The notes under the pieces are model-generated. The model had not been told where the DNA came from. It saw only the letters and a list, made by a program, of their open reading frames with translations, and made no database searches. A program made the translations under genes and the position numbers. DNA of 64,000 nucleotides from contig NC_072800.1 in assembly GCF_028583425.1 (NCBI RefSeq), positions 90,286,501 to 90,350,500 of the forward strand, in the 5' to 3' direction. Positions within the stretch are counted from its first letter, which is position 1; the number at the start of each line of letters is the position of its first letter. Of the stretch, positions 1 to 11,341 are shown in pieces. This DNA is from Eublepharis macularius (lineage: Eukaryota; Chordata; Lepidosauria; Squamata; Eublepharidae).

Positions 1-304
1 ACTCTTTACCCACTCTCTCAAGTCTAAGCAGCAGTTAGTGCTGGTTTTCCCCACTTTAGTCCTAGGACTAACAGTGCTTCACAAACATTATTTCCTTCTC
101 ACAGAGGATTCTCTGGCTGACCCTCTCTGGTCTAAAGCCAGATCCCAACTCTCTTTCACTCTCTTGTTTACTCTCCAACTCCAACTGACAGCTTCCCCAA
201 CATACCATCCCCAACTGCCATTTCAGGCTAGCCACATGGGGGGAAACATATCAATCATAGCTCACTGACTGGAAATCTCAGCCTCTGAAGCTGAGTCCAT
301 CACA
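1..304 (-). repeat. partial 3' LTR of the Gmr1-like element
   Basis: This matches about 4710-5019 and 47400-47698 in the same orientation. It ends at the same CACA edge (TGTG on the element strand), next to a purine-rich tract. The remainder lies left of the window. Confidence 0.8.
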
Positions 305-1004
305 TGTCCCACCCTTAGAGACCATTGCAATTAGGAGTGGTTCTACAAACCTCTCCGATGCTATGTGGTGAGCCATGTGTGAAACCAAAGTTATTAACAA
401 TTAAACAACATTAACACTAATATAAACCAAAACATTCATGCAGTATAATCAAATTTAACCCTTATCACCTATTTGTAGACATATTTACAATGTTTGGTTA
501 TTCATAACCTTAGACATTCAAGTAACATTTCTAGAGAGAGCATCAGCTATTACATTTTCTTTTCCTTGCACATGAACGATGTTAAAAATTACAGTTCTGT
601 AGTTGCAAGTTCCATCAAATTAGCTTGCTATTTGTGCTTTTAACTTGATTCAACCACCGCAAGGGCAAATGGTTTGTGCACAATGTAAACTTTCTTCCCC
701 ATAAGTAGGGTTTTAGTTTCACTATAGCCCACACACTAGCCAGGCATTCCCTTTCAATGACAGAAAGATGTTGCTCTCTGTCTACGACTTTTTGACTAAG
801 GTAAAGGATGGGGTGTGGCTTTATACATTTCACCCCGTCTGATAACAGACCCTGTATCTCTGCCTCCTGAGATACGCTTGTTTTCTTAGTGCTTAATTTT
901 GGTTTCTGAATTTTGAATCTGATCCATTACTACAACCCTTTGAATGATTGGTTAGCTGACTTGTACCGTTTACATCTTTTGGATGTTCAGTATGAAACAG
1001 GTAG

Positions 1005-1870
1005 CAGACTATTTCCATGACAGATATTCTAATGCCATTCTAATGCTACAAAAGATAGACCTCAGTAGGTAGATATCCAGTAGCTGTCTGTTAAGGATCT
1101 CACAACATTCCCCACTGAAGTGTGAGAATTCCATAATCCCATTGTTAAGCCTAGCCTTCCTTTCGCTGACCAATTGCCAATGCACATTAAGACAGCATGT
1201 AGCAGCCTGTGATTCCATTTTGATAAGCTAAAGACCGAAATGTGTCCCAAGTCATGCTGGAACTATTTCATTTGGCACTGAGCAATAGCAAATAATGCAA
1301 CACATATGAAGAATGGTACCAAACATGTTCCAAAGTACTATACAGTAAGCCAGGTAGCAACATTTAATATCACACTATAATGGAAAATCAGAAAAAAGAA
1401 GAGGATATTGGGCTTCTGGAGTTCTGTCTTCTCAACAGGGAATCGCAGCTTCGGAAAGTTCTCGGTTATCAATTGATTTTTGTTGGACTCAGAGTTAGGT
1501 TGATCTGGTGCCAGCTCCACATTCAGAAATGTTCTCACGTTTTTGCTCTCCTGATTTTTATCAAGGTGGAATGCTGGAAATGCATCTGTGGTGTCTTGAT
1601 TGGCATAGTGCCTGATCACCTGGGTGCCTCCCGGGTGTCTCTTGTAGAAGTGGTTGACATTGTAGTCTTTCCTATTGCTCACCAGCCAGTGCTCCTCATG
1701 AGGTTGGATTCATCCTGGGTGCAGCTCGACTTCTTCCCCCATGAAGAAATGGTTGGGTCTGTTCCTGCCGCTGCTCACAGCGTCCTTCTTCCTTATAAGC
1801 GCATCACGGTTCAGCTGTGGGGTAGTCATCTGTGCCAGGTCAGATCACCCACCTTCTATCTTTCCTCAGC
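1005..1870 (-). pseudogene. fatty-acid desaturase (FADS1/FADS2 family) retrocopy fragment
   Basis: The minus strand encodes the cytochrome b5 haem motif HPGGTQVIRHY, then DAFPAFHLDK and VELAPDQPNSE, the linker to the first membrane helix (WLTV), and a degraded first histidine box (QHDLGHISVFSLSKWNH, where the family has HDxGH). These follow one another without introns, although vertebrate FADS1 and FADS2 have many, so this is a retrocopy. FADS enzymes are ER-membrane front-end desaturases of polyunsaturated fatty acids. The fragment covers roughly the N-terminal half. It has an in-frame stop just before the HDLGH box and loses the family match after about 1150. It lies in the sense orientation of the surrounding LTR element and directly abuts its integrase zinc-binding region. 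No poly(A) tract or target duplication was seen at its ends. Confidence 0.8.
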
Positions 1871-2318
1871 CACCCCTCTCTCTGATCTTGTTGATGCCTA
1901 AATGTCTGGCCCTGGATGTTTCATGGGCCAGCTGTAATACTTGCAGCGGGTACCGTCTGGAAACCACCAATTGTTTGCTCTTTTCCAGACAAAAGCACAT
2001 TTTCGCCTCATTGTCAGTCTGCATAGTTTCTGTTCCAGGACCCGGAACACATTAGGGTTTTCTGGACTCAGTTCTTAGGTGTTTGCTTCTGCTTTCTCCC
2101 ACAAGACTCTCAATATCTCATCTGCTCTTTGCTCAGCTATGAATTCTTCAGCTTGAGGTCCCTGTAACAACTTCTCTAACATTGTGCTTGGCTGGCTCTG
2201 CCTGCTATTCTTCCAGTAATGTCTGTTGCTCTGGAGCTTGAGGCCTACTTCTGGAAATTCTGTTTACATTTCTCACTTGTGCTGCCAGGTCGTTTCCCAA
2301 AAGAATAGGTATGTCTAA

Positions 2319-2542
2319 GGGCCAAGCTGCAAGTGACAGTTGGACACTTGTCAGCTTCCCTCAAGTTTTGATGGGAAATGTAGGCATCCTGGTCTTGCAG
2401 CTTGGCTCTCCGACTGCTGTCCAATGGACTTTTCAACTGTCACTTGTCCAACATTCTGCCAAGCTGCCTACATTTCCCATCAAAACTTGAGGGAAGCTGA
2501 CAAGTGTCCAACCTGTGTTATTTGTCACTTGTAGTTTGACCC
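2319..2542. mobile_element. MITE with 3-bp TAA target duplication
   Basis: 224 bp with similar ends: GGGCCAAGCTGCAAGTGAC at the left, and the reverse complement of the right end beginning GGGTCAAACTACAAGTGAC. Nearly perfect inverted arms continue inward (2346-2382 against about 2466-2502). TAA flanks both sides (2316-2318 and 2543-2545). There is no coding capacity. The 3-bp TAA fits PIF/Harbinger, although related lizard repeats may be filed elsewhere. It is inserted in the Gmr1-like element. Confidence 0.75.
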
Positions 2543-4097
2543 TAAGTCTTTCCATACTCCCATAACCCCATTACCTTGGAAACCTTGGTACCTGATTAGG
2601 ATTTCTGCTAAGGCCATTTTGAATTCAGGGCCTCCTATCCCCTTGATACTGCATGTTTGCCCAGGCAAATACTGTTCCTGCTTCACCAATTCTAGTTTAA
2701 TTAATGTTATCTGAGATTCTGTATCTCGCAAGCCTGTTATCTTTTCCTCATTTACTTCCACAGCTTCCAAAGTAAGCCTTATTTAAATCATTTTGGGCTT
2801 TCCCTGCTTGCATTACTCTTACAGAACAGGCTGTTCTGTTGAGGCAGTCTCTAGATGTAGCTCTGAAAGCTTTTCAGCAGTCTCCTCTGCCCTCTTAAGG
2901 ATGTTAACAGTTTTAGTTTGGCTGTGGTCGGTTTTTCCCTTGTCCAGCTGAGGACACCTGGATTTTATGTGTCCTTCTTCCTGACAGTGATGACAAGTAA
3001 TCTCTCCCCTCCTGAATGTGGTTGGAGTGTCCCGCCTCGCTGGACTGGTTTTTGGTGGCTCAACTTTTCCTTGAGGGGCGTAGACTTTATTCTTTTTAAT
3101 GGGGGGTTGTAGTAAATCTCCTTCCATGTCCCCTTCAATTTCATCTAGCACAGAAGCAGCCTCTTCCACTGTGTGGAGCTTCTTATCTCTCAGGAACCAT
3201 CTTAATTGGGTAGGGACTTGCCTGTAAAACTGCTCTAGCCCCATTAAGTTCTTTAGTTCCTGGAAAGTGCTCACTTTGCTCCCCTCAATCCATCTATGGA
3301 GAGCTCTGTCTAACCGACATCCCAGTTGGGAATAAGTCTCCCCTGGTTTTCTCCTGATCTCTCTAAAAGCCTTTCTGCTTTGCTCTGCTGTCAGGCCAAA
3401 ACGAATTCTGACCCTTTCTTTAAACAGCTGATAATCTGAGGTTTCCGCACCCCTCATCTCTGCCTAGATTTCACTTAGCCCTCCACAGATCTGTGGGCAT
3501 AAATATAGCATTCTAGCATCATCAGGAATTTGTAAATCTATGCATGTTCTTTCACAACTAAATAAAAATGCCTCCACGTCATCTCCCTTCTGATAACGAG
3601 GAAATTTCTTTTGCTCTACTGAGGAGATTCCCTCACTTCTATGTGGAATTGGTAGTTCTGCCCACATTTGTAACTCTTGCATCCTTAAAGTAAACATATC
3701 TTTCTCATCTTCTCTGTCAGGCTCTCTCTGTGCCATTCTCTCTTCTGCCTGAATTTTGGCTAACTGTTGTTCTTTTTCTGCCTCAGTTCTGGCTTTTTCT
3801 TTTTCTGCCTCTACTCTGGCTTTTTCTTTTTTTTCTGCCTCTATTCTTGCTAGTTCAACCTTCATTCTCATTATTTGCAACTCCTGCCTAGGATTCTCTT
3901 CCCTAGCCGCTTCTGGTGCCTGAGTATCTCACTGTGCCTCTTTATTCTTCCGTCTAGTGGCCATTTCTGACAGAAATTTTTCAGAAATACTTCACAAAAT
4001 ATTACTGTAGACTAGAGTAAGATATTGTTGTTGTTTAGCGGTGGGAACAATTGTTGTAGGTGTGCTATTTGGATCACGCAGCTGCCACCAATTAATA

Positions 4098-5019
4098 TGC
4101 CACAAACCCAGGTCCAACTCAGGCTTAGGCTGACCTTCCCCTACCCTGAGGTAAAACTTCTCCTCTTTAAGCCTGTGAAGCTGTATACTAGGCTGGTAAG
4201 CCTCTGGTAGCATGGTTGATGTTAAGCTTCAACTTTCCTTCTTGTCCCACCCTTAAGAAATATTAAAAATGGTTACCCAGCCAAGTCTTAGTAGGGGACA
4301 GATCAGGGGTTTGCGCTTCCCTTTGGCAGAAACTGGCACACAAGGCTTGGGGAGGTTCAAAACTTAACTGAAGGTTTATTTACAGAAGATTAAAATCAAA
4401 AGGCAGGTAGGCAGATGTTTGAACTGAAGAAACAGAAATGTTTTTGTACAGCAACTTCACTGGTGTGAGGCACAAAACACTTGGTTTAACACTAGGTTGC
4501 TGGGGCTTTCAGAGGTTGACACTGCTTCACAAATGTTTCCCTTTTAAAGCACAGACACAGCACAACTTTCCCTCTTCGCCAGACTTAAGGGTGCTCCACT
4601 GAGACAAACCCTTCCTAGATACTGGGCAGGCGTTAGAATTGTGAGCTATAACGCTGTTCCTGGCACTGAAGGGGAGACGCCTTTCTACCCACTTCCTTGG
4701 CCCACTATAATTCCCAGATCTCTCAAGTCTAAGCAGGAGTTATTGCTGGTTTTTCCCACTTTAGTCCAAGGACTGACAGTGCTTCACAAACATTCCTTCT
4801 TCTCACAGAGGATTCTCTGGCTGACCCTCTCTGCTCTAAAGCCAGGCTCCCACTCCCCTTCACTCCCTTGTTTACCCTCCAACCCCAACTGCCAGCTTCC
4901 CCAACATTCCATCCCCAACTGCCATTTCAGGCTAGTCACATTTGGGGCGGGGGGGGGGATCATGTCAGTCATGTGCTCACTGACTGGAAATCTCAGCCTC
5001 TGACGCTGAGTCCATCACA
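4098..5019 (-). repeat. 5' LTR of the Gmr1-like element
   Basis: A 922-bp repeat starting TGCCACA and ending CACA on the plus strand, so TGTG...GGCA on the element strand. Its left edge is fixed by comparison with the solo copy at 46976-47698, which matches only from TGCCACA onward. The right edge is followed by CTTGT, the 5-bp target duplication that flanks the solo copy on both sides. Confidence 0.85.
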
Positions 5020-5227
5020 CTTGTCTATATGCTTTTTTCCAAAAAAGAAAAGCTTGCAACGCAACTAGCATGTTTATATTCCTGATAGCAAACTTTGCCT
5101 GACAGCAAACTTTATTTAAATGCTTACACTCAAAAGTGAACCAGCTATTTTTTTTCGAGGCCTTATTTTCGTAGTTCAGTTTAGAATAAGCCGGCAGCAA
5201 GTGAGAATAATTTTACTCTAATATGTG

Positions 5228-5424
5228 ACAGTTGTCTTGCACACAAGGGCTATTTCCCCACGTCTTAAAAATAGTGCCCCACTCAACGATGGTGGCTTTT
5301 CTGCATGAATTCTGATGTCAACGTTTCCAACATGGACGCAGGCAGTTATTATTCTGTTTTTGTGGCACCTGCATCCACTATTTTTAAGAAGTCAGGAAAC
5401 GGCCCTTTTGTGCAAGACAACTGT
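5228..5424. mobile_element. short inverted-repeat element (MITE)
   Basis: The left end ACAGTTGTCTTGCACA is the exact reverse complement of the right end TGTGCAAGACAACTGT, and pairing continues imperfectly inward through the CTTAAAAATAGTG segment. No protein is encoded. The target duplication was not resolved, so the superfamily is unknown. A near-identical copy is at 47908-48104 in block B. Confidence 0.6.
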
Positions 5425-5477
5425 TACAAGTCTGTGCTAAAATACCTTCACTGGCTGCTCAATAGTTTTTAAGCTTA

Positions 5478-5892
5478 GAATCATAGGGTTGGAAGGCATA
5501 CCCAGAGTCATCTAGTCCAACCCCCTGCATAGTTCAGGAAATTCACAACTACCTCCCACACACACACCTCCAGTGATCCCTGCGCCATGCCTGGAAGATG
5601 GCCAAACACTGTCCTACACTGTTAGGAAGTTCTTCCTAATATTCAGCTGAAAACGCTTTTGATTTCATTTCATATGGTAGCCCTTCAAGTACTTGAAGAT
5701 GGTTATCCTATCACTTCTCAGTCATCTCCTCTCCAGGCTCAACATACCAAGCTCCTTCAACCTTTCTCCCAGACCCTTCACCGTCTTCGTTCCCCTCCTC
5801 TGGACACATTCCAGCTTGCCTATATCTTTCTTAAATTATGATTCCCAAAACTGTGGGTTCTTAATTTTAGAGCCCTAAATGGTTTTTAAAGC
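5478..5892 (-). mobile_element. CR1 LINE 3' fragment
   Basis: On the minus strand this ends in the CR1 3' signature (CCAACCCTATGATTCT), preceded by the remains of the CR1 ORF2 C-terminus, including the region meaning 'vqrraxkmvkgl'. It is 5'-truncated. Its upstream edge abuts a 5S SINE head piece (5893-5940). Block B has the same copy, split by the giant foldback element. Confidence 0.75.
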
Positions 5893-6169
5893 CCTAACTT
5901 GGACTGACCAGATGAACGAGATCTTGTCAGATCTTAGCCATGTGGAAACAATCATTATTAGTTAGTTTTCTTTTAATGAGGATAATATATGCTGTGGCAA
6001 AATGAGTCTGTCATTTGGGAAGTTTCCACAGGCCACAGACCCTTTCTGTGTATGCATGAAGTTGATAGAGGAAGTAATAGGTATGAAACTAACGAAGAGC
6101 TTCATTTACCATTCCCCAAGCTGGCTGCGAGCTGCTCTATTCTTCTTTACTTCTTACATGCCCAGAGCT

Positions 6170-6368
6170 AGATAGCCCAAGAGAGCCTTATCTCATGAGA
6201 TCTCAGAAGTTAAGCATGGTGGTCCTTGGTTGGCAATTGGATGGTAGACCAGGGATGCAGAACCAGCCAATGGTGAACCACATCTATTTCTCTTGCTATC
6301 AAACCCTGTCAGAGGTCGCCATGAATCAGCTATGACTTGAGGGCACTCTCCTCCACCACCCTTCATAC
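6170..6368 (+). mobile_element. 5S rRNA-derived SINE (5S-Sauria type)
   Basis: The first 90 bp resemble 5S rRNA, including the internal promoter region: GAGATCTCAGAAGTTAAGCA, then TTGGATGGTAGACC. The body and tail (GAGGTCGCCATGAATCAGC, GACTTGAGGGCA) resemble the RTE/BovB-like 3' tail of squamate SINEs. Such SINEs are transcribed by RNA polymerase III. A paralogous copy is at 52615-52808. A second, truncated 5S head is visible at about 5893-5940. Confidence 0.75.
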
Positions 6369-7112
6369 ATATGATGCAAGTTACAGTTGTCTACGAAAGC
6401 TACAAAAGACACTTAAAGTTTTAGTCCTGCAGCAGTAACTCCTCTTTGTCAGAATAACCTGTTATCCAAAAGGCAGATCTCCTTAATTAGTTGGAGGAAT
6501 TAGTGTTAAAGAAGACTCAGTGAGAAGGAGTAACTAGGAATCTCCACCTATGTATAACCAGGATTCTTCCTGTAGAGAACTCTCAATTAAACAAGCAGAT
6601 GTTCATCAGGAAATGTATCTTTATTAACAGAGGGCTAAAAAGTAATCAAAGAAGCACAAAACATGCACATACAAGGCTGATTGAGAAAACAGGGAGGACA
6701 ATGGAGAAAGCAATTGGGGGTAGGGTGATAATTACCAGTCTTGAAGAAGGGGGGTTTCATAGGAACAGCAACAAAATGAACTTCAGGCTGGGTGTAGGGA
6801 TCCAGAACACACACACGGATCACATGGCTGGAGAGCCCAATTATAGGGCAAAATGTTCCCTAGAGCAATGCTGACGTCTTGCTCCCCAAAACAATGACTT
6901 AATGGCCTATCCGGAGGCAGGATAATAACGTGGGAAAGGTTTGATATGACTACCTGGGATGCACTATAGGTAAAAAATATTGTTTAATGACCTGGTAAGT
7001 ACTAGATGGGACGGCTATCAGATGTGCTGAGTAGCCCTGATTAGGTAAGTGGGAGAGGAAAGGATGGAGGAAGGTGTTGATGGGATTAAGCAGGGTGTTG
7101 TCTATGGAAGCC

Positions 7113-7180
7113 TCATTTTATATATGTATGTATGTACGCATGTACGTATGTATGTTTGTTTGTATATACTTGTGTGTGTG

Positions 7181-7211
<31 letters not shown>

Positions 7212-7345
7212 TTCTGTGTATATGTCTATATATGTTTCTGTGTATATGTCTATATATGTGAGTATACACGTGTGTGTGTGTGTGTTTGTTTGTGTGTGTG
7301 TATATGTATGTATGAATGTATGTATATATATATGTGTGTATATAT
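7113..7345. repeat. TATG/TG/TA microsatellite
   Basis: A compound simple repeat of TATG, TG and TA units, with a duplicated 27-bp piece around 7210-7258. It yields several long spurious reading frames rich in Tyr, Val, Cys, His and Thr. It is absent from block B. Confidence 0.95.
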
Positions 7346-7364
7346 ATTTTCCAAAAGTTACAAT

Positions 7365-8250
7365 TAAAAGAAAAATAAAGATACACATTACAAGGAGTAT
7401 CAAAATGCAATAACCTTGTAAGATTTATAATATAGCTTCCAGGTAAATAACACTACACAATATTTCCTCTCTCTGTCCTGATAAACCAAATATATACCAA
7501 CTACAAAATATTTAGTGTTATTTATTAAAATACTTTAACATAACTATACTTTACGATTGCTGATAAACAATACATTTAAAAATATTTACAAAAGATACAC
7601 TTAATAAATTTATCTTACATCTAAGACTATATATACGATATTATATACAGGATATTGTATCATGAAAAGTTTTTAGTACTGGTTATATTATGTTATATCG
7701 TTCAAATTCAATAGCATATATTTCTATACAGTATATCAAAAACTTAAAACAAACAACATTTCTATAAACTCTGCAAGACAAAACTCATAACAGAATTAAC
7801 AAAATGAATCTGTATCACTTATTTCCCATCACAATCCATAATAGGAGTAGTAAGTTTCCCTTTTTTTTTTCAAATTCTTTATTCGGACTTTTATTTATAT
7901 AATTTGTTAATTTTGCCATTACAGCATATTTTTCCAATTTTCTTTAATTGAACATCCCTCCCATTTCCATTCAATTGTTATAATCACTCGGGCTGCCATC
8001 AGCATGTACCTTAACAACTCATGGAATGTTCTTTCAACATTATCTGGCAAAATTCCCAACAGCATAGTCTCAGGTTTCATGACAAAACCAAATTTTAAAA
8101 TCTCTTGGATCTCAGCATGTATATCTTTCCAAAAGAAATATTTTTCTTACATGCCCACCATGTGCTAAAACATACCTTCTGCTTCTTTACACGTCCAATA
8201 CAAACCTATACATTTCCTATTCATTTTGGGGTGATATACCATTGATAAAA
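7365..8250 (-). mobile_element. old L1 3'-end fragment downstream of CYP8B1 copy 1
   Basis: At about 7900-8240 the minus strand encodes the degraded L1 ORF2 C-terminus (LLGILPDN, then RYMLMAARVI and WKWEG). An AT-rich 3' UTR-like stretch follows (7365-7850). Homologous pieces lie at 19320-19890 and 53876-54480, always just downstream of a CYP8B1 copy. The L1 therefore predates the gene duplications. Confidence 0.7.
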
Positions 8251-8659
8251 CATCTTATACCAATTTTCTCTGTCTTGGTAAATTTTCAATTTTCCAATAC
8301 CAATTTTCCAATTTTCCAGTACCAAATTTTCAATTTTCCAATGCCAACTTTTTTCTGTCTTGATAAATTCCCAGTCTCCGAGTCGGCTGGCATCTCCTCT
8401 GCCTGGGGCCAGGCAATGTCATGGACTTATGGAGTTTATGATCCTCCATATATCTAAACTGCCCTTTCAGTATAATGAATGGGTCTGACTGCTAACAAAT
8501 ATTCCCACTCTCCTGAATCCGAGAACTTTTGTAACTGCACATATGCAAGAGACCTTCAGGAAAATTTATGTTTATTTTACAGATTTCTCCCAAGGACTGA
8601 ACAGAATAAAGAATTGTGAGCTAATAAGCACCTGGGTTATGAAATAAATGACTTTCCTC
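8251..8659. other. 3' flank of CYP8B1 copy 1
   Basis: Contains short direct repeats of a CAATTTTCC(AATAC) unit (about 8284-8350), absent from the corresponding part of copy 3. On the minus strand a canonical AATAAA polyadenylation signal lies at 8571-8576, about 85 bp past the gene's stop. The matching position is altered in copies 2 and 3. Confidence 0.6.
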
Positions 8660-10195
8660 TTAGGTTCTCCATCGATACCTAAACTGGATATCATGAGAAG
8701 GATATAGGGTTCCAATCCCATAGCGGCTTGCATCTACCGGCGGTATCTTCTCTTCCCTGTTAACCAGTTCCATGTCAAAGTACGTGACCATCAACATCAC
8801 AAAAATCTTCATTTCACTAACAGCAAGGAATCGCCCGGGACACATGGAAGGTCCACCCCCGCATGGCATGCTGTAATACTTTTACTTTTCCCCATTCTTA
8901 TAAAACTCTTTTTTCGTGCCATCTGGGTTCAAGAATCTATCATATTTGAAAGTCTGAGGATCAGGGTAGATTTCGGGATCCATGTGCAGGCCAATGAATG
9001 GGAAAAGAATGAGCTGGTCTCCTTTCCGCAAGCTGTATTCTCTCCCTTCTGCCATTTTAAGGTCCATATCCTCCATTATGCTTCTGAACAGAAATGAACT
9101 TACTCTCATACGCAGAGTTTCCTGTATTGCGCTGTCCAGAAGTGGAGTCTTTATTGTTTCCCAGGACACATTGATCAAGGGGCTGCCTGGCTTGACCTCC
9201 TGATCAGTTTCCTTCAGGACTCGGTCTACTTCTTCCTTCACTCCCTTCATTGCTTCTGGATGTTTCAGGAGATGCACAAAAAGCCAGAAGGTAGCTGGTC
9301 CGACGTTGGCTTGTGATGCCCAAAACAGTGTAAACATGAATTGGGTCAGCATCTTTTTTGCCATCCCAGCTTTACTCATCTGCTGGTCAACCTCCGCTAT
9401 TCAGTTGCTGATATTATCTTTCTGTGATAGCTTTTCTACAGACAGCACATCCCAGAAGAAGTTTCTCAGCCTCTCTGTCTCCTTCTTGCTCAGGGGATCC
9501 ATTATGCCAATGATCATTTGGGGGAGGTACTTGTCAAATTTCTGAAAATCTTCAAACCACTCTCCACACTGGGTTGCTATATGATCCTTAGAAGTCTCTT
9601 TGCTGTCTCCACTTTTGGGGGGATCGGTTCCAAACAAAGTCATGAAAGAAGCTTGGAACATGGCTTTGTAGCTGAAGTGGAGGACACCGTCCTGCTGCCA
9701 CGGCCTCTCCCCATCACCTGAGCCCAGACCACAAAATATCACAGTCTTCTCCATCATCACCTGGTTCAAATCAGCTAAATTCTTACCTCTGAGATACTTC
9801 TTGTTAACTGTTTCCTTAACCTTATGATAAGATTTTCGTGGGTGGAAACCAAATATATTAAAAACAACTGAGGACGAAAACGTATTAAAATCCAGCTTGT
9901 CCTTTGATTTCTTTATTACAGTCCCATAAGTGTGAGGGTCCATCACAAAATTTAAATAATTGCCACCAGCCAGCACTGTGAAAATATCCCCGTGTTTCTT
10001 CTGCATCTTTTTCAAAAACTTCACGGTGTTCTTCTTGAAACTTAAGCCGTATCCCAGCCATGGAATGAGGCCTTTGTCCAGTGGAGGTTCCTTGTGTCTC
10101 CTCTTGCGGAAGGCTCCTGTCAAGTAAAGCCCTCCCAGTATGGCAGAAAAGAGGGATGCTAGAAGAGCACAAAGCACAGACTCCCAGAAATGCAT
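8660..10195 (-). pseudogene. CYP8B1: CYP8B1-like copy 1, two in-frame nonsense codons
   Basis: A colinear, single-exon P450 of about 511 codons starting at MHFWESVLCA, which is a membrane anchor. It keeps the proline-rich hinge (EPPLDKGLIPWLG), the I-helix region (FWASQANVGPATFW), the ETLR motif and the haem cysteine region (GPSMCPGRF). Two stops lie in frame: TGA at 9401-9403 (a Trp in copy 3) and TAA at 8882-8884 (a Leu in copy 3). A 6-bp in-frame deletion removes two residues after MME near 9750, and the haem loop has Cys where the family has Trp (MPCGGGPSMC). No frameshift was seen. It is closest to copy 3. CYP8B1 makes the 12-alpha-hydroxylated bile-acid precursor in the ER membrane; this copy should yield no full-length enzyme unless the stops are sequence errors. 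Confidence 0.9.
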
Positions 10196-10249
10196 CACTG
10201 GTGTGCGGGATGGAAATGATTTAGTCGAGGGAAAAGATCTACAGCTAAT

Positions 10250-10257
10250 CTTATATA
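10250..10257 (-). promoter_or_regulatory. TATA box of CYP8B1 copy 1
   Basis: TATATAAG on the minus strand, about 55 bp upstream of the ATG at 10195. The same position holds TATAAGG in copy 2 and TATAAG in copy 3. The adjacent upstream block CTGATT(C/G)(A/G)GTGC is also conserved in all three copies. Confidence 0.65.
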
Positions 10258-10584
10258 GCACTGAATCAGAGGGCACATCAGGGTTGAACTGCCTAATTCT
10301 ATGTTTGGGCTGCCAAAAGGGATTTTCTTATTTCTTAAGACGTTCCCATCATACCAGGCAGTATTGATCTGTACCTCCTACATGATGATGATTTGCAATT
10401 TTTGAAATAAAACATGCTGTTTTGCAAGTCTCTCTGTAAAAGGGTGTTAATGTAGGAGTGAAATTTTGTTCCTGTTAACACGTTACCTACAGAGTATGGT
10501 TGTTGCCAACTCTCTGATTCATATGATGCAAAAAGGAGGGAGGTGAATCCCACAGGGAACAAAAGAATCAATTTCATACCATTT

Positions 10585-11074
10585 GAAAAATAATTTGATT
10601 AGGGCTGATATATGGGACACTAGCGGAGGGCACAGCTTACCATCTGGAAACTACAAATGTGCCCACTGCCAAATTTGTAAACTGTTCCAAGAAGGGAAAG
10701 AGTTTAGGTTTGGTGAGAATAAATGTGTTATCAGACATTTTGCAAACTGTCAAACAAAGGGGGTTTATGTCTTGGAATGCCCATGCAAACTGCTATACGT
10801 AGGTTGTACGTTAAGACCCATCAAGGTACGCATTTTAGAACACATATCGCGTATACGTAACAACATCCAGGAGGCACCCCTGACTCAGCATTTTAGGGAG
10901 CAGGGACATGCAGAAAATGACTTTAAGGTGACGATTGTGGAGGTTATGCATAGGAAAGATCGTGAATCTGCACAAACAGCACTACTTCAAAGAGAAGCAT
11001 TCTGGATTTTTAGATTGGGATCAGTTAAACCTAAAGGGCTGAATAATGAATTGTCTTTGAGCTGCTATCTGTAA
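10585..11074 (+). CDS. Penelope-like element C-terminal GIY-YIG endonuclease fragment
   Basis: About 163 residues, open to its stop. It has a Cys/His cluster linker (CAHCQICKLF and later HFANC), then GVYVLECPCKLLYVGCT, the GIY-YIG core in its PLE form, then an Arg in KVRILEH. It ends FRLGSVKPKGLNNELSLSCYL in the manner of vertebrate PLE proteins. In these elements the endonuclease nicks target DNA to prime reverse transcription by the upstream RT domain. RT is absent here because the copy is 5'-truncated. The start is not a real initiation site; the frame enters from the inverted-repeat boundary. It is not a host gene. Confidence 0.85.
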
Positions 11075-11341
11075 TAGGGTGGAGGAAACCGTATGGCTGT
11101 AATGTGACAGTATATCTTTAAGAGACAGATGAAGTTTGTTTATTTAAGAGAACCGCCCTTTTTGTTAGGCGCGCGTGAAGAAACATCGCCGCCTTGTCCG
11201 GGTTGAGTGATTTAAGTGCTTAGGGGTGTTCCCCATGGGGGCTTTGTGAGTATAAATGCACCTTAAAGAAAATATTTTGAAGAATTTTTGTAAAATCCAT
11301 TTGATTGGTAAACTGATGGGACTTATGTTCTATTTAGGAAA

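Larger units (their letters stand above)
1..5019 (-). mobile_element. Gmr1-like Ty3/gypsy-type LTR element, fossil, left end outside window
   Basis: Read on the minus strand: 5' LTR (4098-5019), gag with a long Glu/Lys/Ala-rich coiled coil and capsid (about 3960-2819, CCHC knuckle near 2975), a protease-like stretch (about 2770-2545), the zinc-binding start of integrase (about 2040-1880), the end of RNase H (about 833-540) and a partial 3' LTR (1-304). Integrase lying upstream of RT/RNase H is the order of the Gmr1 group rather than ordinary Ty3 elements. A purine-rich tract directly precedes the 3' LTR at about 305-320. The element is broken (several breaks), and its middle is replaced or interrupted by a FADS fragment. 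The two LTRs differ by roughly a tenth over their shared 300 bp (eye estimate), suggesting tens of millions of years. Family assignment rests on domain order and motifs. Confidence 0.75.
4098..7036. repeat. segmental duplication block A (paired with 46976-53875)
   Basis: LTR, MITE, CR1, 5S SINE and unique spacer appear in the same order and orientation at 46976-53875 with very few differences. Block B carries two extra insertions (48364-52121 and 53316-53686). Block A carries the body of the LTR element. The homology ends at GATTAGGTAAGTGGG, beyond which block A has about 600 bp that block B lacks. The block lies directly before the CYP8B1 copy 1 unit, as block B does before copy 3. The stretches 5941-6169 and 6369-7036 hold no gene or repeat I recognise. 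Confidence 0.9.

Noticed and set aside
6170-6290. A functional 5S rRNA gene
   Set aside because: Diverged from 5S and followed by a SINE body and LINE-type tail, without a terminator T-run at the gene end.
7049-7413. Short proteins rich in Tyr/Val/Cys or His/Thr
   Set aside because: Produced by the microsatellite on both strands.
8660-10195. CYP8A1 (prostacyclin synthase) identity for the P450 copies
   Set aside because: That family has introns; the single-exon structure and the PWGxGxSxCPGRFFA loop fit CYP8B1.
10583-11074. A host GIY-YIG nuclease gene
   Set aside because: It lies inside an insertion with target duplication and ends like Penelope-like proteins.
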